From assembly GCA_021234155.1 (NCBI GenBank), contig JAJEKV010000008.1, forward strand, positions 24,601,815-24,665,814: a DNA stretch of 64,000 nucleotides. Reading direction: 5' to 3'. The stretch's first letter is position 1. Each line of letters begins with the position of its first letter. The DNA is from Isoetes taiwanensis (taxonomy: Eukaryota; Streptophyta; Lycopodiopsida; Isoetales; Isoetaceae). Of this stretch, positions 13,642-24,667 are shown piece after piece. The translations under genes were made by a program, and so were the position numbers. The notes beneath the pieces were generated by a model that saw nothing but the letters and a program-made list of their open reading frames with translations, made no database searches and had not been told where the DNA came from.

Positions 13642-15829
13642 TTGAGGGGCATGAAGGTATGTATGAGAGCATTTCTGAGATGGATTCTTGGGGTGAGCAA
13701 GTCTTCATTTTACGATAATCGGGAGCGTGTTAGAAAAGGGCACGCTTTGTTCCAACATGGTAATGCACTCACTTTGAAACCTCCAGGGACGCCCCGCCAT
13801 TGCGCCTTCGAGCTTTGTGGAGATACATTGTCTCAATCTATGCCCCACAAGTCGGCGGAACGAGTACGGTGTGCGAAAGTGGTGCAAAGAGTGTTGCCAC
13901 AACACTATATCCAAAAGGAGGCCTTTTAAGGAGGTCAACTCCCATCCTGAAACTACCGGAGGTGGCCTCTTCAATCAATCACATTTCAAGCAAGTTATGG
14001 AGCACTCACTTCTCGTGACGCAGAGTGTCCTGCCAACACATGCCATTCTCAAAGTGCAACACTTGCATTCAACTCAAGGATACAATTTGCATCAACCGCA
14101 ATAGAGAAAGAAAGAATGGCAATTAGAGCAATTTGCGTATCACCAAAGGGACCAAATATCATGTAGACAGCTTGTATCAAGTAAAGGGAGAACATTTTCA
14201 GATGCAAAATGGACAAATTTTTGTGTATAATTCATTATAAGATGGACCAACACAAGACTTTCTTGCCAAAGCTAGATCTCTTTACCCAAGCGCTGTCAAA
14301 ACGCCGTGATGAAAGCAGTCCATGGTGTATTAACACATGGTCATGGAACTGAACATATGGTCATTTTGTGCTTGATCTATGGAGAGATGATCCAAACTTC
14401 CATGTGAGCTCTATTTTCAAGTGCCCGAAACACTAGAGAAAGGATCGATAGAAGGGAGGAGGTATTCCCTTAGCACCCATTTTGAGGCTTTGATGGATGA
14501 TCAACCGCTTGTTACCAAAGGCGATAAAAACCTCACATCCAAGGTGTCTAGTGAATCAAGGAGGACTTGGGATGATTTCCCCCTACTTGAGAAATCATTG
14601 CCCGAGGAGCTATGTGTTCAGCTTGGACAACCGCTGGAAAGAAAACAAGAATAGATGGATGTTTAAAGTAATGTCATACTTGGACAAGCAAAGGGGAGTA
14701 TTCAAAGTTGTGAAAGTGGGATTCATGATGGTTGGGCATACGCATGATGATATAGATGGATTCTTTGAACTTTTCCACCAAGCTCAAGAGAGAAAACGTG
14801 GACCACTCTCCCCCGAATCCAATGGATGTGTTTGAGAGCTGCATTGACCCCAACCCAATGGCTTTCTTTGATGGATGAGGCTAGCATTGGAAATCATTTG
14901 TAGAGGGATACTTGCTAGATGGTAAGGACCAGTTGATGAGACACACAAAGCCACTTCAGCTCAAGTTTTGGGTTAGGATGGAATACCAATCATGCAATAT
15001 AAGTGGAGACCAGTGACAAGTTGTGGATGCCTGCACAAGGTATCGAAGTTGTGGCAAAGGGGTGCTGCCGGTGAAGTTCTCATTCCTAAAGGGCAGCCAA
15101 AACCACTACCTCCTTCAAAACAGCCAAAAGACTCTAGCCAACTAGTGAAGGCATCAAGGATTACATAACGACCGGGATGATGTTCAAATGGAAAGCACAC
15201 CTCCACTTAAGAAAAATCAAATGGACTCCTAATCAAGTAATCGGAGAAAGTTGTGACATGCTTAGAAACCGAATGCTCATGTGGGAGGGAGCTAAGAGAT
15301 TGTTCTTGCCAGAGTCAAGATGGGAGGGTTCTCAAGGTGCAAGCACGTCTAAGAATGCTCCACCGGGTCCCAAATAAGGGTTCCAAGTGGTTTCAGGGAA
15401 GTAAGGCCTCAAAGCCGGCGTGGTTTGATCTTCCCCGAAAGTGGGATCCTTCTGAGGACATCAAGGAAGGATACTTTGTGCTAGTAAGGCCCATGATGAG
15501 GACCTGGCCCAATATGGTTAGGTGGCACTCTCCATGTAACTACCACTATGCCCGATGGAGAGGAGTTGGGCGTCCCGATTCCAAATTCAATATTGGGAGC
15601 CCATTGGGAGACACAAGAAGGGCAACTTGAAGGAGCAATACACCGACCGGCCGAGAAGAAGTGGAGGGCAATTATGCTGACCCCTCAAAGGAGGGAATTG
15701 GTGGAGTGTGTGGTATGGTCATATCCAAGTTCTCACATTGCAAAGGACAACACACACAAGATCCCAAAAAGGGAGATGGACAAGGCCATGAGCAACCTCC
15801 ATGCTTTATCATTGTATGAGGGTAGATAA
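13642..15829 (+). pseudogene. DUF7869-like, transposon-associated protein remnant
   Basis: Several frames on the plus strand together resemble the large DUF7869-type proteins common in repeat-rich eukaryotic genomes, probably transposon-derived. The first frame (13642-13929) has VCMRAFLRWILGVSKSSFY, like the CxxxFxxxxGIS motif near the N terminus of these proteins. About 14,330-14,420 encodes TYGHFVLDLWRDDPNF. The best part (14497-14835) has LDNRWKENKNRWMF followed by VGFMMVGHTHDDID, the family's DN..ENKN and GHTH.D.D signature. The tail at 15,400-15,520 (WDPSEDIKEGYFVLVR) resembles the C-terminal module. At least four frame changes and internal stops show that it is dead, or badly base-called. 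Its molecular function is not established. Confidence 0.6.
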
Positions 15830-15954
15830 TATTGAGAAGTTTGAAAACTTTCTCAACTAGTGGTTTGTAAAATTTATGAGGAAAACAAGTAACCCAATTC
15901 TTTGTATGTCATGTAATTCTATTCAAGCAATCAATTCAGAAATTTCCTTTTGGT

Positions 15955-16040
15955 GTGTGAGTCCCATTTTCAGTCCGAGTCCCAAAATTCAAGATTTGTC
16001 CCACTTTTAATTAAATACTTAATTTCTCTTTTTATTTCTA
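15955..16040 (-). repeat. Inverted copy of the unit-A tail
   Basis: Read on the minus strand, about 75 bases here (taattaaaagtgggacaaat, then ttttgggactcggactgaaaatgggactcac) match the end of the repeat unit at 37,575-37,640 and 48,565-48,630, which reads ttaattaaaatgggtcaaat, then tttgggactcagactgaaaa. A short relative (gtcgatttaattaaagtagg) also occurs near 28,650. The sequence may be a transposon terminus. Confidence 0.6.
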
Positions 16041-16119
16041 GGTATAAGGAAAGAACAAATATATACGAATAAGAAATAGTGTCATGAAAGAACATAATAA
16101 GACAGAACATATACAAATG

Positions 16120-16610
16120 AAATGTATATATATGTTCTAATTCTATATCCCATATCTATCTCCCTCTTACTCTTATTCATCCAATCTATTTTCTATTGCT
16201 TTCTCCTATTGCTATCTATCTATCTAGCATCTATTGCTATCTACACAAGAATTCTATCTATCTCCTATCCCACAAAAATCCTATATGCACAAGTATCCTA
16301 TCTACAATTGCTATTGCTCACGACGAAACTATCCGCACTAATTGCAAATGTTATTGCTCTCGCACCCTAATTGCACCGTATACCTAGTGATCTATACCGC
16401 ATACCTAGTGGTCTCTACCGTAGCAAGAATTGCTATTACATTCCGCACTGCAATTGCACTAGAATCCTATTCAAGCTTCTTTAATTGTTGTTCAATTGCT
16501 TGCTATTGCAATTGCTATTACATTCCGCACAAGAATCCTATCCGCAAATGCTATTGCTATTCATATATTCTGCTCATATTCCTTCTTCTTGCTTTTGAGA
16601 AGTTCGCTTT
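16120..16610 (+). repeat. Low-complexity ctat/attgctatt tract
   Basis: Degenerate repeats of ctatctat, attgctatt, gaatcctat and attccgcac run for about 490 bases. Two copies of attgctattacattccgcac lie 82 bases apart. The open frames across it are Ile/Leu/Tyr-rich by composition only. Confidence 0.65.
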
Positions 16611-16619
16611 GTTTTAAGC

Positions 16620-17712
16620 ATCTTACCGCTTTTATTATTTTATCCTTGCAGATTCAAATTTGAAACTTGTTGTTCAAGTTCCTGGTTCACCTCTTTGTCT
16701 CGTAAAATCTGGTAAGTAATGTAATGCTCTCTGCCTTTAACTAGATCTATGTATCAAATGCGAATTTTTTTTTTTTCCTTTCTATTATATGATATGCTAC
16801 ATGCTTAGAATGGATGAAATTGTGCTTGGCACATCTCAACTTTTAGTCTCATGTGCCACTCTAGTATGGAGGTTCGAATTGAAAACTGTATTTTATGTTA
16901 TTTACTAAGAATCGCATTGTTACCATAATGGATAGATGTAAAAATGCATTCCATATTCTACATGAGCTTTTGTAGGCATCTCTGGTGGTTGCACTTGAAT
17001 CTTACATTCTAGAAGCCTTGAACAAGATGCAAGTTTCTATCATGGGAATACACTCGATCCTATATTTCCCAAATCTTTTGGGTAAAGTTTTATCCCCACA
17101 TTGTGATTGCATTGTGGGAGGATATAAATAAGTTTAGTTCAATTCATTTTTTTTTTTTTTGGGAGAAGGGGGAGAGGAGAGTGTGGAGGGGGGAGGAGGA
17201 GGAGGCATTCTAGAATGGGGCTCGCATGAAACCAACAAAAACCCCTCTAGCTAGGCTTCATTCATCTCAAAGAGATTTTCTTACAATGGTGGATAGTGGA
17301 TAGCCGCACACATGCGAACTACCCATGAAAAATAAAGGAATATCCAATTATATAATTTGGACCCCATAAAATATAATGCTAATAGATGTTTGGTTTGTGT
17401 ACCGCCGAAGCTTATCACCGGATTAAAAAAAACCTCCTTTGGGTTTTCGAGGAAAACCCTAGTGATAAGCCTTCTAAAGGGGCTTGACAAATGTAAGGCG
17501 TAGAAATCGCCCCAAAACCCACCTAATGGAGAAGTCGGGTCCGCCACAACCCGCACTGCATACATCACCAACACCGGAAAAATGTGACAAAAACAAACCT
17601 CCCAAAGTGGAGGGGCTGATCACGCGCCACGCCAATAAAAAACAATAACCTCTTCAAATAGAGGGGTCGGGTCATGCCGCGCCAAAGCAAAAATACATTA
17701 AAACAAAGAAGG
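16620..17712. other. Anonymous sequence with a purine-rich patch
   Basis: No gene is recognised. A poly-T run is followed by a GGAGAGG/GAGGAGGAGG patch at about 17,150-17,205. The phrase attctagaatggggctcgc(g)atgaaaccaacaaaa occurs here at about 17,208 and again at about 17,903, which links this segment to the tandem repeat that follows. Confidence 0.5.
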
Positions 17713-18253
17713 GGAAGGGTGGGTTCAAAGAAAAAGAAGAAGGTATTGTCGGAGAGAGAAGAGGAAGCGCCGATGAGACGCTAATGCGTAACCGCCGCCT
17801 AAAATAGCGATCTCCCAACTGTGAGGCATGCGCCGCATGCATGCATGCAAGACATGCAGATATGATTCTAGAATGGCGATCCGATGTCTCGGATCGATGG
17901 GATTCTAGAATGGGGCTCGCGATGAAACCAACAAAACCACCAATACCAAAGGACATGTGATGAAGGCTAAAGAAGTGTCAAGGTCGAGAAAGGACATGCC
18001 ACAAAGATGAAGGAAACGCCAAATTGGTTAAATCAAGGTGGAGAAGCCCCTCCCCGCATGGGTTCAAAGAAAAAAAAAAGGAAGAAGGTACCGAGAGAGA
18101 AGAGGAAGCCGATGAGACGCTGATGCGTAACCGCTTAAAATAGCTGCATCTCCCAACTGAGGAGGTATAAGGCCAAGATGCATGCATGCAAGACATGCAT
18201 GCTCGCCTATTCTAGAATGGCGATCCAAGTCTCTGGATCGATGGGATTCTTAA
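17713..18253 (+). repeat. Tandem repeat, two copies about 340 bases apart
   Basis: Copy 1 (17,713-17,912) and copy 2 (18,060-18,253) share, in order, ggttcaaagaaaaa, gagagagaagaggaag, gatgagacgct.atgcgtaaccgc, tctcccaactg, catgcatgcaagacatgc, tctagaatggcgatcc and ggatcgatgggattct. Copy 1 carries extra CG dinucleotides and small indels. The unit also contains a catgcatgcatg run. Confidence 0.7.
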
Positions 18254-18964
18254 CATCCACAAGAGAGCAACCGGTCTATGAGATGCATCACACCAACACT
18301 AATCTATAGTTCCTACAAGAGTCTCAGATGAATTATATATCATTAATCTTACTAATTCTTTGTAATAAAAGATGCCAGAGTTATCCAAAAAATCACCTAA
18401 TAGCGACCGCCAAAGAAATGGCATTTCCCCGTGGTTGCCATCGGGCCCATATGGTAATCTAGAAGATGCCACAAACAAGCAAATGAACCTATCTTCATTG
18501 TCTTTAAGGTATGATAGCAAGCGAGATTTTGAACCTCTGACCTTGCTAGTGGCAATTTAAGGTTTTACTTACTGGAGCAAGGAAATTGAAATTTTGAACA
18601 ACTCCACCATATAAAATTTAGCAATCAAGATGATGCTCTATTTCAAAGACAAAGTTAGAATGACTATCAAATTTCTTTGTATTTGAAACAAAAATATCAA
18701 TATGTAGAGTACATTTATGATATAAGTGATACCTAGTGAACATTCACATGTCCACATAGATCATGCATTTAGATACATTTGTCTTCCCATGCTCCCTAGC
18801 ATGAAGTATGTTGGACCCATCCCACATGGCATATATCAAGAGTAAGTTTCCCATGCTCCCTACCATGGAAACTGTCAGAAACATACCCACAATGCCCACA
18901 TGGATTATGTCAAAGAAGACCCTACTCTACAGTAATACGACTACGTTCCTTGAGCTTCTAGATT
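18254..18964. other. Anonymous sequence
   Basis: Frames of 62 and 73 codons overlap on opposite strands at 18,299-18,560. The minus-strand one (LPYGPDGNHGEMPFLW) reads like a protein fragment, but I cannot assign it to a family. The remainder is AT-rich with no recognisable content. Confidence 0.4.
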
Positions 18965-19236
18965 TTCATTTCAAGGAAATGACTCATGTACTACGAATCC
19001 TTCATGTGCAATATGCTAAAATTGTCATTTGTCATTATCTAAATGTTCAAGTGCATAAATTATGGGCAAATTTTTGGATGTTATTTAATAACAATTGAAC
19101 TTCATTTCAAGGAAATGACTCATGTACTACGAATCCTTCATGTGCAATATGCTAAAATTGTCATTTGTCATTATCTAAATGTTCAAGTGCATAAATTATG
19201 GGCAAATTTTTGGATGTTATTTAATAACAATTGAAC
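18965..19236. repeat. 136-base tandem duplication (locus 1)
   Basis: Two complete copies, 18,965-19,100 and 19,101-19,236, abut directly and are identical by eye. Each copy starts ttcatttcaaggaaatgact and ends aataacaattgaac. Confidence 0.9.
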
Positions 19237-19600
19237 TAACAAATATGGAGCATCATAATGTTACCTCAAAATAGATGAATTGGTCTATCATCAAGTTGCC
19301 ATGTGAGTTATTAGAGCTTGGTCTGTTTGGTTATAATGTAATTTTAAAGATGGTATCTCTTCAAGTTGTTGTATCTTTTTTTCTACTTGGCAAGTTGTAG
19401 TGTCTTTTTTTCTACTGGCTAAGTCCTAAATAAAGAGAGGAGGGGTTGCAAATGAGGCCAATGTTTGCTGCCAAGATGTAATGGAGAATGGCATGGGGAA
19501 GCCATTTTGCTGCCCCCATGACCTGGCAAAAATTTGGGAGCGCCATGTAGGCACGATCAAATTCTGCAGGTATGGGGAGAATGATGATCTACTTTTGCTT

Positions 19601-19842
19601 GACATTATGCTCTAAGAAGAAGACGATGGTTTTTAACGCATAGTCCAAGTAGTCTATGAGACACTAGTCTATGAGGCACATATATAGTGCATATCACCAA
19701 CACATGTACAATAACACCAACATTGCCTACACCATTGACATTATGCTCTAAGAAGAAGACGATGGTTTTTAACGCATAGTCCAAGTAGTCTATGAGACAC
19801 TAGTCTATGAGGCACATATATAGTGCATATCACCAACACATG
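19601..19842. repeat. 136-base-lag direct repeat (locus 2)
   Basis: The 106 bases at 19,601-19,706 recur at 19,737-19,842. The 30 bases between the copies are unique, so the lag is 136 although the match is shorter. Confidence 0.9.
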
Positions 19843-20040
19843 CTATTTTGGTAAATATTCACTATTAATGATCACAAGGTATTATCAAAAGAAAAGAAGC
19901 CAAGGTCTTTTACTAGAAAGATGGGCCCATTGGCATGTTGAAACATTATCCCGTAGGCGTATCTACCAAAACTTGTATAAATATTTGTAATAATTCTTCT
20001 TTTTGTATAAGTCTATGTATATGTTACAACTTAATATCCA

Positions 20041-21400
20041 CCTTGTTTGTCTAAAAGGTGTGAGAAAATGTTTAAGGACAAAGACCACAGATTCCTGAGT
20101 AAGATTCCTGAGTATACTGTAAAGCTCTGGCATGCTTTATGCAAAAGTCTTTGCCCTGAACTATTTGAACCACTTGAGACTGTACAAGCAAATAAAAGAA
20201 TAATGAAGAATGAGAAGAAAGTTGCAGATCAGTCTGGGCAGAACGTGATGGTGTAATCAGAACCAGAAGAGCAAATGAAAGAGGAATTAAGGAAGTCATG
20301 AGGGTAAGTGAGAGAAAAGGGGCAAGAGGACTTAAAGAGTGCAGAGTAGATGTGAGGCAAGCACAAGACAGGCCTGGTATTGCAACAATATCGGTCAATA
20401 TTAAATGCATCACATGCAGAATTGCAAGCAATGGTGTTATGCTTAGAATCAAGGATCCGAAGCTGACTTAAAGAGTGCAGAGTAGATGTGAGGCAAGCAC
20501 AAGACAGGCCTGGTATTGCAACAATATCGGTCAATATTAAATGCATCACATGCAGAATTGCAAGCAATGGTGTTATGCTTAGAATCAAGGATCCGAAGCT
20601 CGGGAGGGCAAAGGTGGCGAAGGTCAAGGTTATGGTCATGGTCATGGTCATGGTTAGGGTTACAAACGGCTACCGAGCAGGGCCCTGTTTTGGGGATGAC
20701 CTGCAGTGGCAGGTTATACCCGTGCAAGAGGGAAACGTGATAGTGATCCCGGTACCTTTGATCCTGGAGGGAAGAAACTCCACGAGGGTAAACCGGTGAA
20801 GCGGTCATGGTTTTACAGCTGAACTGGCCAAGGCAGTCACCGGTTTGGCAGGCCCATTTCCGTCGGAATTGAAGGTGCAGGATGTTCTGCCCCAGAATCT
20901 GCCGGCCCATGTTCCGGTTACGAAGAAATCGTGCGACTGGAAAGGCCTGCTGTGTTCCGCCGCTGCCTTCTTTGAGAAAATCCTTCTGTGGGCATCCATG
21001 CGGGCCATACTGTAAACGGGCATTTGTTGTAGAGGCGGATCTTGGTGGTCGGTATCCCTGCATTTGGAGGAAAACCGACAGGTTATCACGCAGAAAACAG
21101 GGGACGTAATCACCCATAGCCAAGCAAAACACAGGAAAAAAAAGCTCAGAACAGGCTCAAACTCAAGCCAGAACTCAGCTTACCGGAACATGGCGATGGT
21201 ATACCGCACCATATCAGCATCACGGCCGCCATTATCCGCCTTCGATCCATTGCCTCTGTATCGCCCAAGAACAAAGCCTGCTCCCTTTAGCGCCGGAATA
21301 AAGCCGTTAGAAAACCCAGCAGAGTATTCTTCCTTTCAGACTCCGGCTTTGCAGAAATACCAGAAAAATGTGCCCAGTTGAACAGTGTGAACTTGAGATC
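20041..21400. other. Unassigned sequence with coding-like frames
   Basis: Overlapping frames exist on both strands, the longest being a 227-codon minus-strand frame (20449-21132). It contains a His-Asp run produced by ggtcatggtcatggtcatgg and is extended by the tandem duplication at 20,329-20,600. I see no domain in either strand. Plus-strand 21,064-21,381 is Lys/Ser-rich at first. CAG/CTG frequency looks normal here, unlike the first 18 kb. Confidence 0.35.
20329..20600. repeat. 136-base tandem duplication (locus 3)
   Basis: Two complete abutting copies, 20,329-20,464 and 20,465-20,600. Each starts gacttaaagagtgcagagta and ends aaggatccgaagct. Confidence 0.9.
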
Positions 21401-21571
21401 TTCTCGTGGAATGTGTATTGATTATTTGACAGGAAAAAAGAGAGAAATCATTCTTCCTCTTTTTGGCTTATTATTTTATGACGGAGTTGCATTGAAAGCA
21501 ATGAATGGCCGCCTGTTTATGCCAATGCCATAGCTATCAAGCTCTGTTACGAGTGGAGGGGAACTAGACAA

Positions 21572-21816
21572 AAATTTTTATGGATATTTACATTCGGCAA
21601 GCTTTTATCCTCGGTCAGAAACAGTGTTGGGCAAAGTTTTTAAACCCAATCGAAAATTTTCCTACTCTTTCATCAAATAGTATTTCTAAAAGAATTTTAC
21701 AGCCCCCAAATTTTTATGGATATTTACATTCGGCAAGCTTTTATCCTCGGTCAGAAACAGTGTTGGGCAAAGTTTTTAAACCCAATCGAAAATTTTCCTA
21801 CTCTTTCATCAAATAG
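21572..21816. repeat. 136-base-lag direct repeat (locus 4)
   Basis: The 109 bases at 21,572-21,680 recur at 21,708-21,816, separated by 27 unique bases. Confidence 0.9.
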
Positions 21817-22480
21817 CCGGATATTTTCAGTTTCCAATCGGAAATTTGTATTACTCTTATACAAATATGCATATCATTTGGGGTGTATTAAAATTTGCTT
21901 GGACCATTGGATTAGGCATATTACAGATGATATTCCGTCTCATGGCCTTTGGGCCCTTGAATGCAAGTCAAGATGGGGTCAAATCCACCCCATTTGACTC
22001 ACCCCTTTAACACAAAACCATCCCATGGTTCGATATTCACGATAACAGAATATTCCAGCAGCATTTATGACCATCAAATTACCATGAGCCTGGGGAGTCG
22101 AACCCCAGCATGATTCCCATGGTCATCATTTGACTCACCCCTTCAACACAAAACCAGGCCGAAGCCCACTAATACATCAAACAAGTTAGTGCTTCTATGA
22201 AACATCAATAACAAATGACTTAACAAATGATCTCAAAGTAATCTCAGTTGAGTGGCAATGACACATCATTTTGGATAAGCAACATCTTCACATGCATGCA
22301 GCCAACAAAGCCCACTTTCACCACAACCATATATTACCTAAAAACAAATTGTACAATGTATTGAAGGACACTCAACCACGCCAACGAAGTTGAGCTCCCC
22401 AACACCAGCGTGCTCCTGCAAGCACTACAATAAACATCCACATCAACATGGATCACATGCTGACATAGAAATAACAAAAC

Positions 22481-22729
22481 ATAAACAACAAAGCAGAACC
22501 ACAATAAGAACACTAGTTTGACTAGTTCATGGCCGAGCCACTCTGCGCATGCCTTATGACTGCATCTAACTGACGTATCTTCTGAACAAGCAACGCTCTT
22601 GCAAGGCTCATATGAGATAAACAACAAAGCAGAACCACAATAAGAACACTAGTTTGACTAGTTCATGGCCGAGCCACTCTGCGCATGCCTTATGACTGCA
22701 TCTAACTGACGTATCTTCTGAACAAGCAA
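22481..22729. repeat. 136-base-lag direct repeat (locus 5)
   Basis: The 113 bases at 22,481-22,593 recur at 22,617-22,729, separated by 23 unique bases. Confidence 0.9.
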
Positions 22730-22745
22730 GAGTGATGCTACAATC

Positions 22746-22955
22746 CTATGCGCCTCAGTGCCCACCTAAATGACATTTAACAAACTCATGAGCGGAGAAC
22801 GATGCCTCTGGCTCAACTGGATACACAACGGGGTCAGGATAGGATGCGTCTATGCACAACAAGAGAATGGCATTTTAGTGACTATGCGCCTCAGTGCCCA
22901 CCTAAATGACATTTAACAAACTCATGAGCGGAGAACGATGCCTCTGGCTCAACTG
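22746..22955. repeat. 136-base-lag direct repeat (locus 6)
   Basis: The 74 bases at 22,746-22,819 recur at 22,882-22,955. The second copy ends at exactly the base before the next such repeat begins. Confidence 0.9.
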
Positions 22956-23151
22956 AGTTCATCACGCCAAGTGGCATGTCGCTGACGTGACATTGCATGC
23001 AACGTCTAGGTCACGGATCGTAATTACGCCGCATGACGCGGATCGCGACGTCTCATGTTATGTGATGCCACGACGCCGCTAAGACTGGCGAAGTTCATCA
23101 CGCCAAGTGGCATGTCGCTGACGTGACATTGCATGCAACGTCTAGGTCACG
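22956..23151. repeat. 136-base-lag direct repeat (locus 7)
   Basis: The 60 bases at 22,956-23,015 (agttcatcacgccaagtggc onward) recur at 23,092-23,151. Confidence 0.9.
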
Positions 23152-23243
23152 CCTCAGGTCACGGGCTAGACGTCGCGATAGACGTGCAGCTATACAACAA
23201 AGAAATAGATGAAAACAATAAAACTGAACTGTACAATCAAGAC

Positions 23244-23517
23244 CCAAGCAACTCTATCAACCAACAGCCATCGTACGATCACCCTTGTGGATGGGGATGT
23301 AATCCACACCGCTCAAGTATCATTACATCAGGGCTATCAGCACTATAAGAAGCATCATGTATGTTCTCAAAATTATTATCCAAGCAACTCTATCAACCAA
23401 CAGCCATCGTACGATCACCCTTGTGGATGGGGATGTAATCCACACCGCTCAAGTATCATTACATCAGGGCTATCAGCACTATAAGAAGCATCATGTATGT
23501 TCTCAAAATTATTATCC
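23244..23517. repeat. 136-base tandem duplication (locus 8)
   Basis: The block starting ccaagcaactctatcaacca at 23,244 recurs at 23,380 and matches for about 138 bases, so the copies abut. Confidence 0.9.
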
Positions 23518-24273
23518 TCCTCATCGCCAGAATAGCCATCCCAATAACGCTTTATGCCCCGCCCATTCCTTTCCATCGTAATAAAGAGTAAACTTCCAAG
23601 ATCGAATCATTCTGACCAAGATATACAACAGGCTAGCAGTTAGCCTAAGATTGCCATGGTAATTGACAAAGTATGCAGCTCTATTCAAAAGATTCTTATT
23701 GTCAAGAACAACAAGATTCTTTGTATCACAACCCCCCCATCTCAAATACTGACCAAGATATACAACAGGCTAGCAGTTAGCCTAAGATTGCCATGGTAAT
23801 TGACAAAGTATGCAGCTCTATTCAAAAGATTCTTATTGTCAAGAACAACAAGATTCTTTGTATCACAAGCCCCCATCTTTGCATACCAGAATCACGCCTG
23901 CTGGCTTTGAAGCCCAATTAAAATCCTTCTTTATAGCATCGTTCATAGCTTTGAAACTCTTGAACTGGGCTCTGAAGACAGCCTGGTAGTGCAAGTGATC
24001 CACACTTGCACCATGCTCCATGGCCACGGCTCCAACTAGACATCTTCGGTTGCAAAAACCAACAAGGGCATCATAGAAGCTTGTGGGCACATCTTGCCCA
24101 GACACACCCAAATTCACGCTCACATCTATGGCACTCCAATCCTGACTATGAGGAGGACCAGCAGAAGGCCCTCCAATGTGAGGCTCTCCAGAAGAAGACC
24201 CAATTTTCAACGAGCTCAGGGAAGGAGGCATAAAGCAGGCGACAACCTTCCCAATCCGCAATGCTCTCTTCAA
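23290..24273 (-). pseudogene. HUH-Rep-like (Replitron-like) protein remnant
   Basis: A 136-codon minus-strand frame (24273 to 23863) contains CLVGAVAMEHGASVDHLHYQ at about residues 77-96. VDHLHYQAV has the hydrophobic-HxH-hydrophobic form of the metal-binding motif of HUH replication initiators, preceded by a conserved-looking glutamate (MEHG). The coding-like sequence continues on the same strand after a one-base shift as NLVVLDNKNLLNRAAYF and LLYILVRMIRSWKF (23745 to 23521), and then as an acidic tail down to about 23,290. The split coincides with the repeat at 23,612-23,869, so it may be artefactual. Rep proteins of this kind drive Replitron-type transposons, and geminivirus-like Reps share the motif. 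I see no nicking tyrosine with confidence. A different repeat-encoded protein remains possible. Confidence 0.4.
23612..23869. repeat. 137-base-lag direct repeat (locus 9)
   Basis: The segment starting ctgaccaagatatacaacag at 23,612 recurs at 23,749. The lag is 137 rather than 136, with an extra C in the run acccccccat of the first copy, which is consistent with one homopolymer indel. The repeat splits the HUH-Rep-like frame. Confidence 0.85.
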
Positions 24274-24296
24274 ACAAGCAACAGAGATGGCTTACG

Positions 24297-24500
24297 CTAA
24301 CGGTTCCGACCAACGAAAGCCCAGATTCGAGCCCTAGATTCCCCTATTTGGAATCCAGGGTGCCAACATCACCTTCTACGGTGTTTACATACGAATACAA
24401 ACAACAACCATGCAAAATCTTAAGTTATATTCCTAACGGTTCCGACCAACGAAAGCCCAGATTCGAGCCCTAGATTCCCCTATTTGGAATCCAGGGTGCC
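24297..24500. repeat. 136-base-lag direct repeat (locus 10)
   Basis: The 68 bases at 24,297-24,364 (ctaacggttccgaccaacga onward) recur at 24,433-24,500. The second copy ends at the base before locus 11 begins. Confidence 0.9.
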
Positions 24501-24667
24501 TTTAAGTCAGTTTGGCCCGTCAAACTTTCATGGCTTGATCTACGACATAAAGTAGAGAAAAATATTAAAATACTAGTAATGGGTGCCATACTGTAGGTTC
24601 ATCAATTTACAAATGACGCTATCTAAAACGTATAACTTTAAGTCAGTTTGGCCCGTCAAACTTTCAT
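24501..24667. repeat. 136-base-lag direct repeat (locus 11)
   Basis: The 31 bases at 24,501-24,531 (tttaagtcagtttggcccgt onward) recur at 24,637-24,667. Confidence 0.85.

Larger units (their letters stand above)
21401..23240. other. Anonymous sequence dominated by local duplications
   Basis: No gene is recognised. The short frames here, including 97 codons on the minus strand at 22334-22627, have no domain. The stretch 22,980-23,180 is CG-rich and carries repeated gacg/acgtc words. Four 136-lag repeats fall in this interval. Confidence 0.45.

Noticed and set aside
20632-20665. Telomere-like tract (ggttagggtt)
   Set aside because: Only one TTAGGG occurs next to a ggtcat repeat; no array is present.
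20449-21132. 227-codon minus-strand frame as a real gene
   Set aside because: It has no recognisable domain, carries a His-Asp run from a ggtcat microrepeat, and part of its length comes from the 136-base duplication at 20,329-20,600.
21716-21997. Repeat-containing small protein at 21.58-22.0 kb
   Set aside because: The internal peptide repeat is exactly the 136-lag duplication; remove one copy and little is left.
18965-24667. CRISPR-like array from regularly spaced repeats
   Set aside because: Each repeat sequence occurs only twice and differs from locus to locus; a CRISPR array needs one repeat recurring with variable spacers, and the context is eukaryotic.
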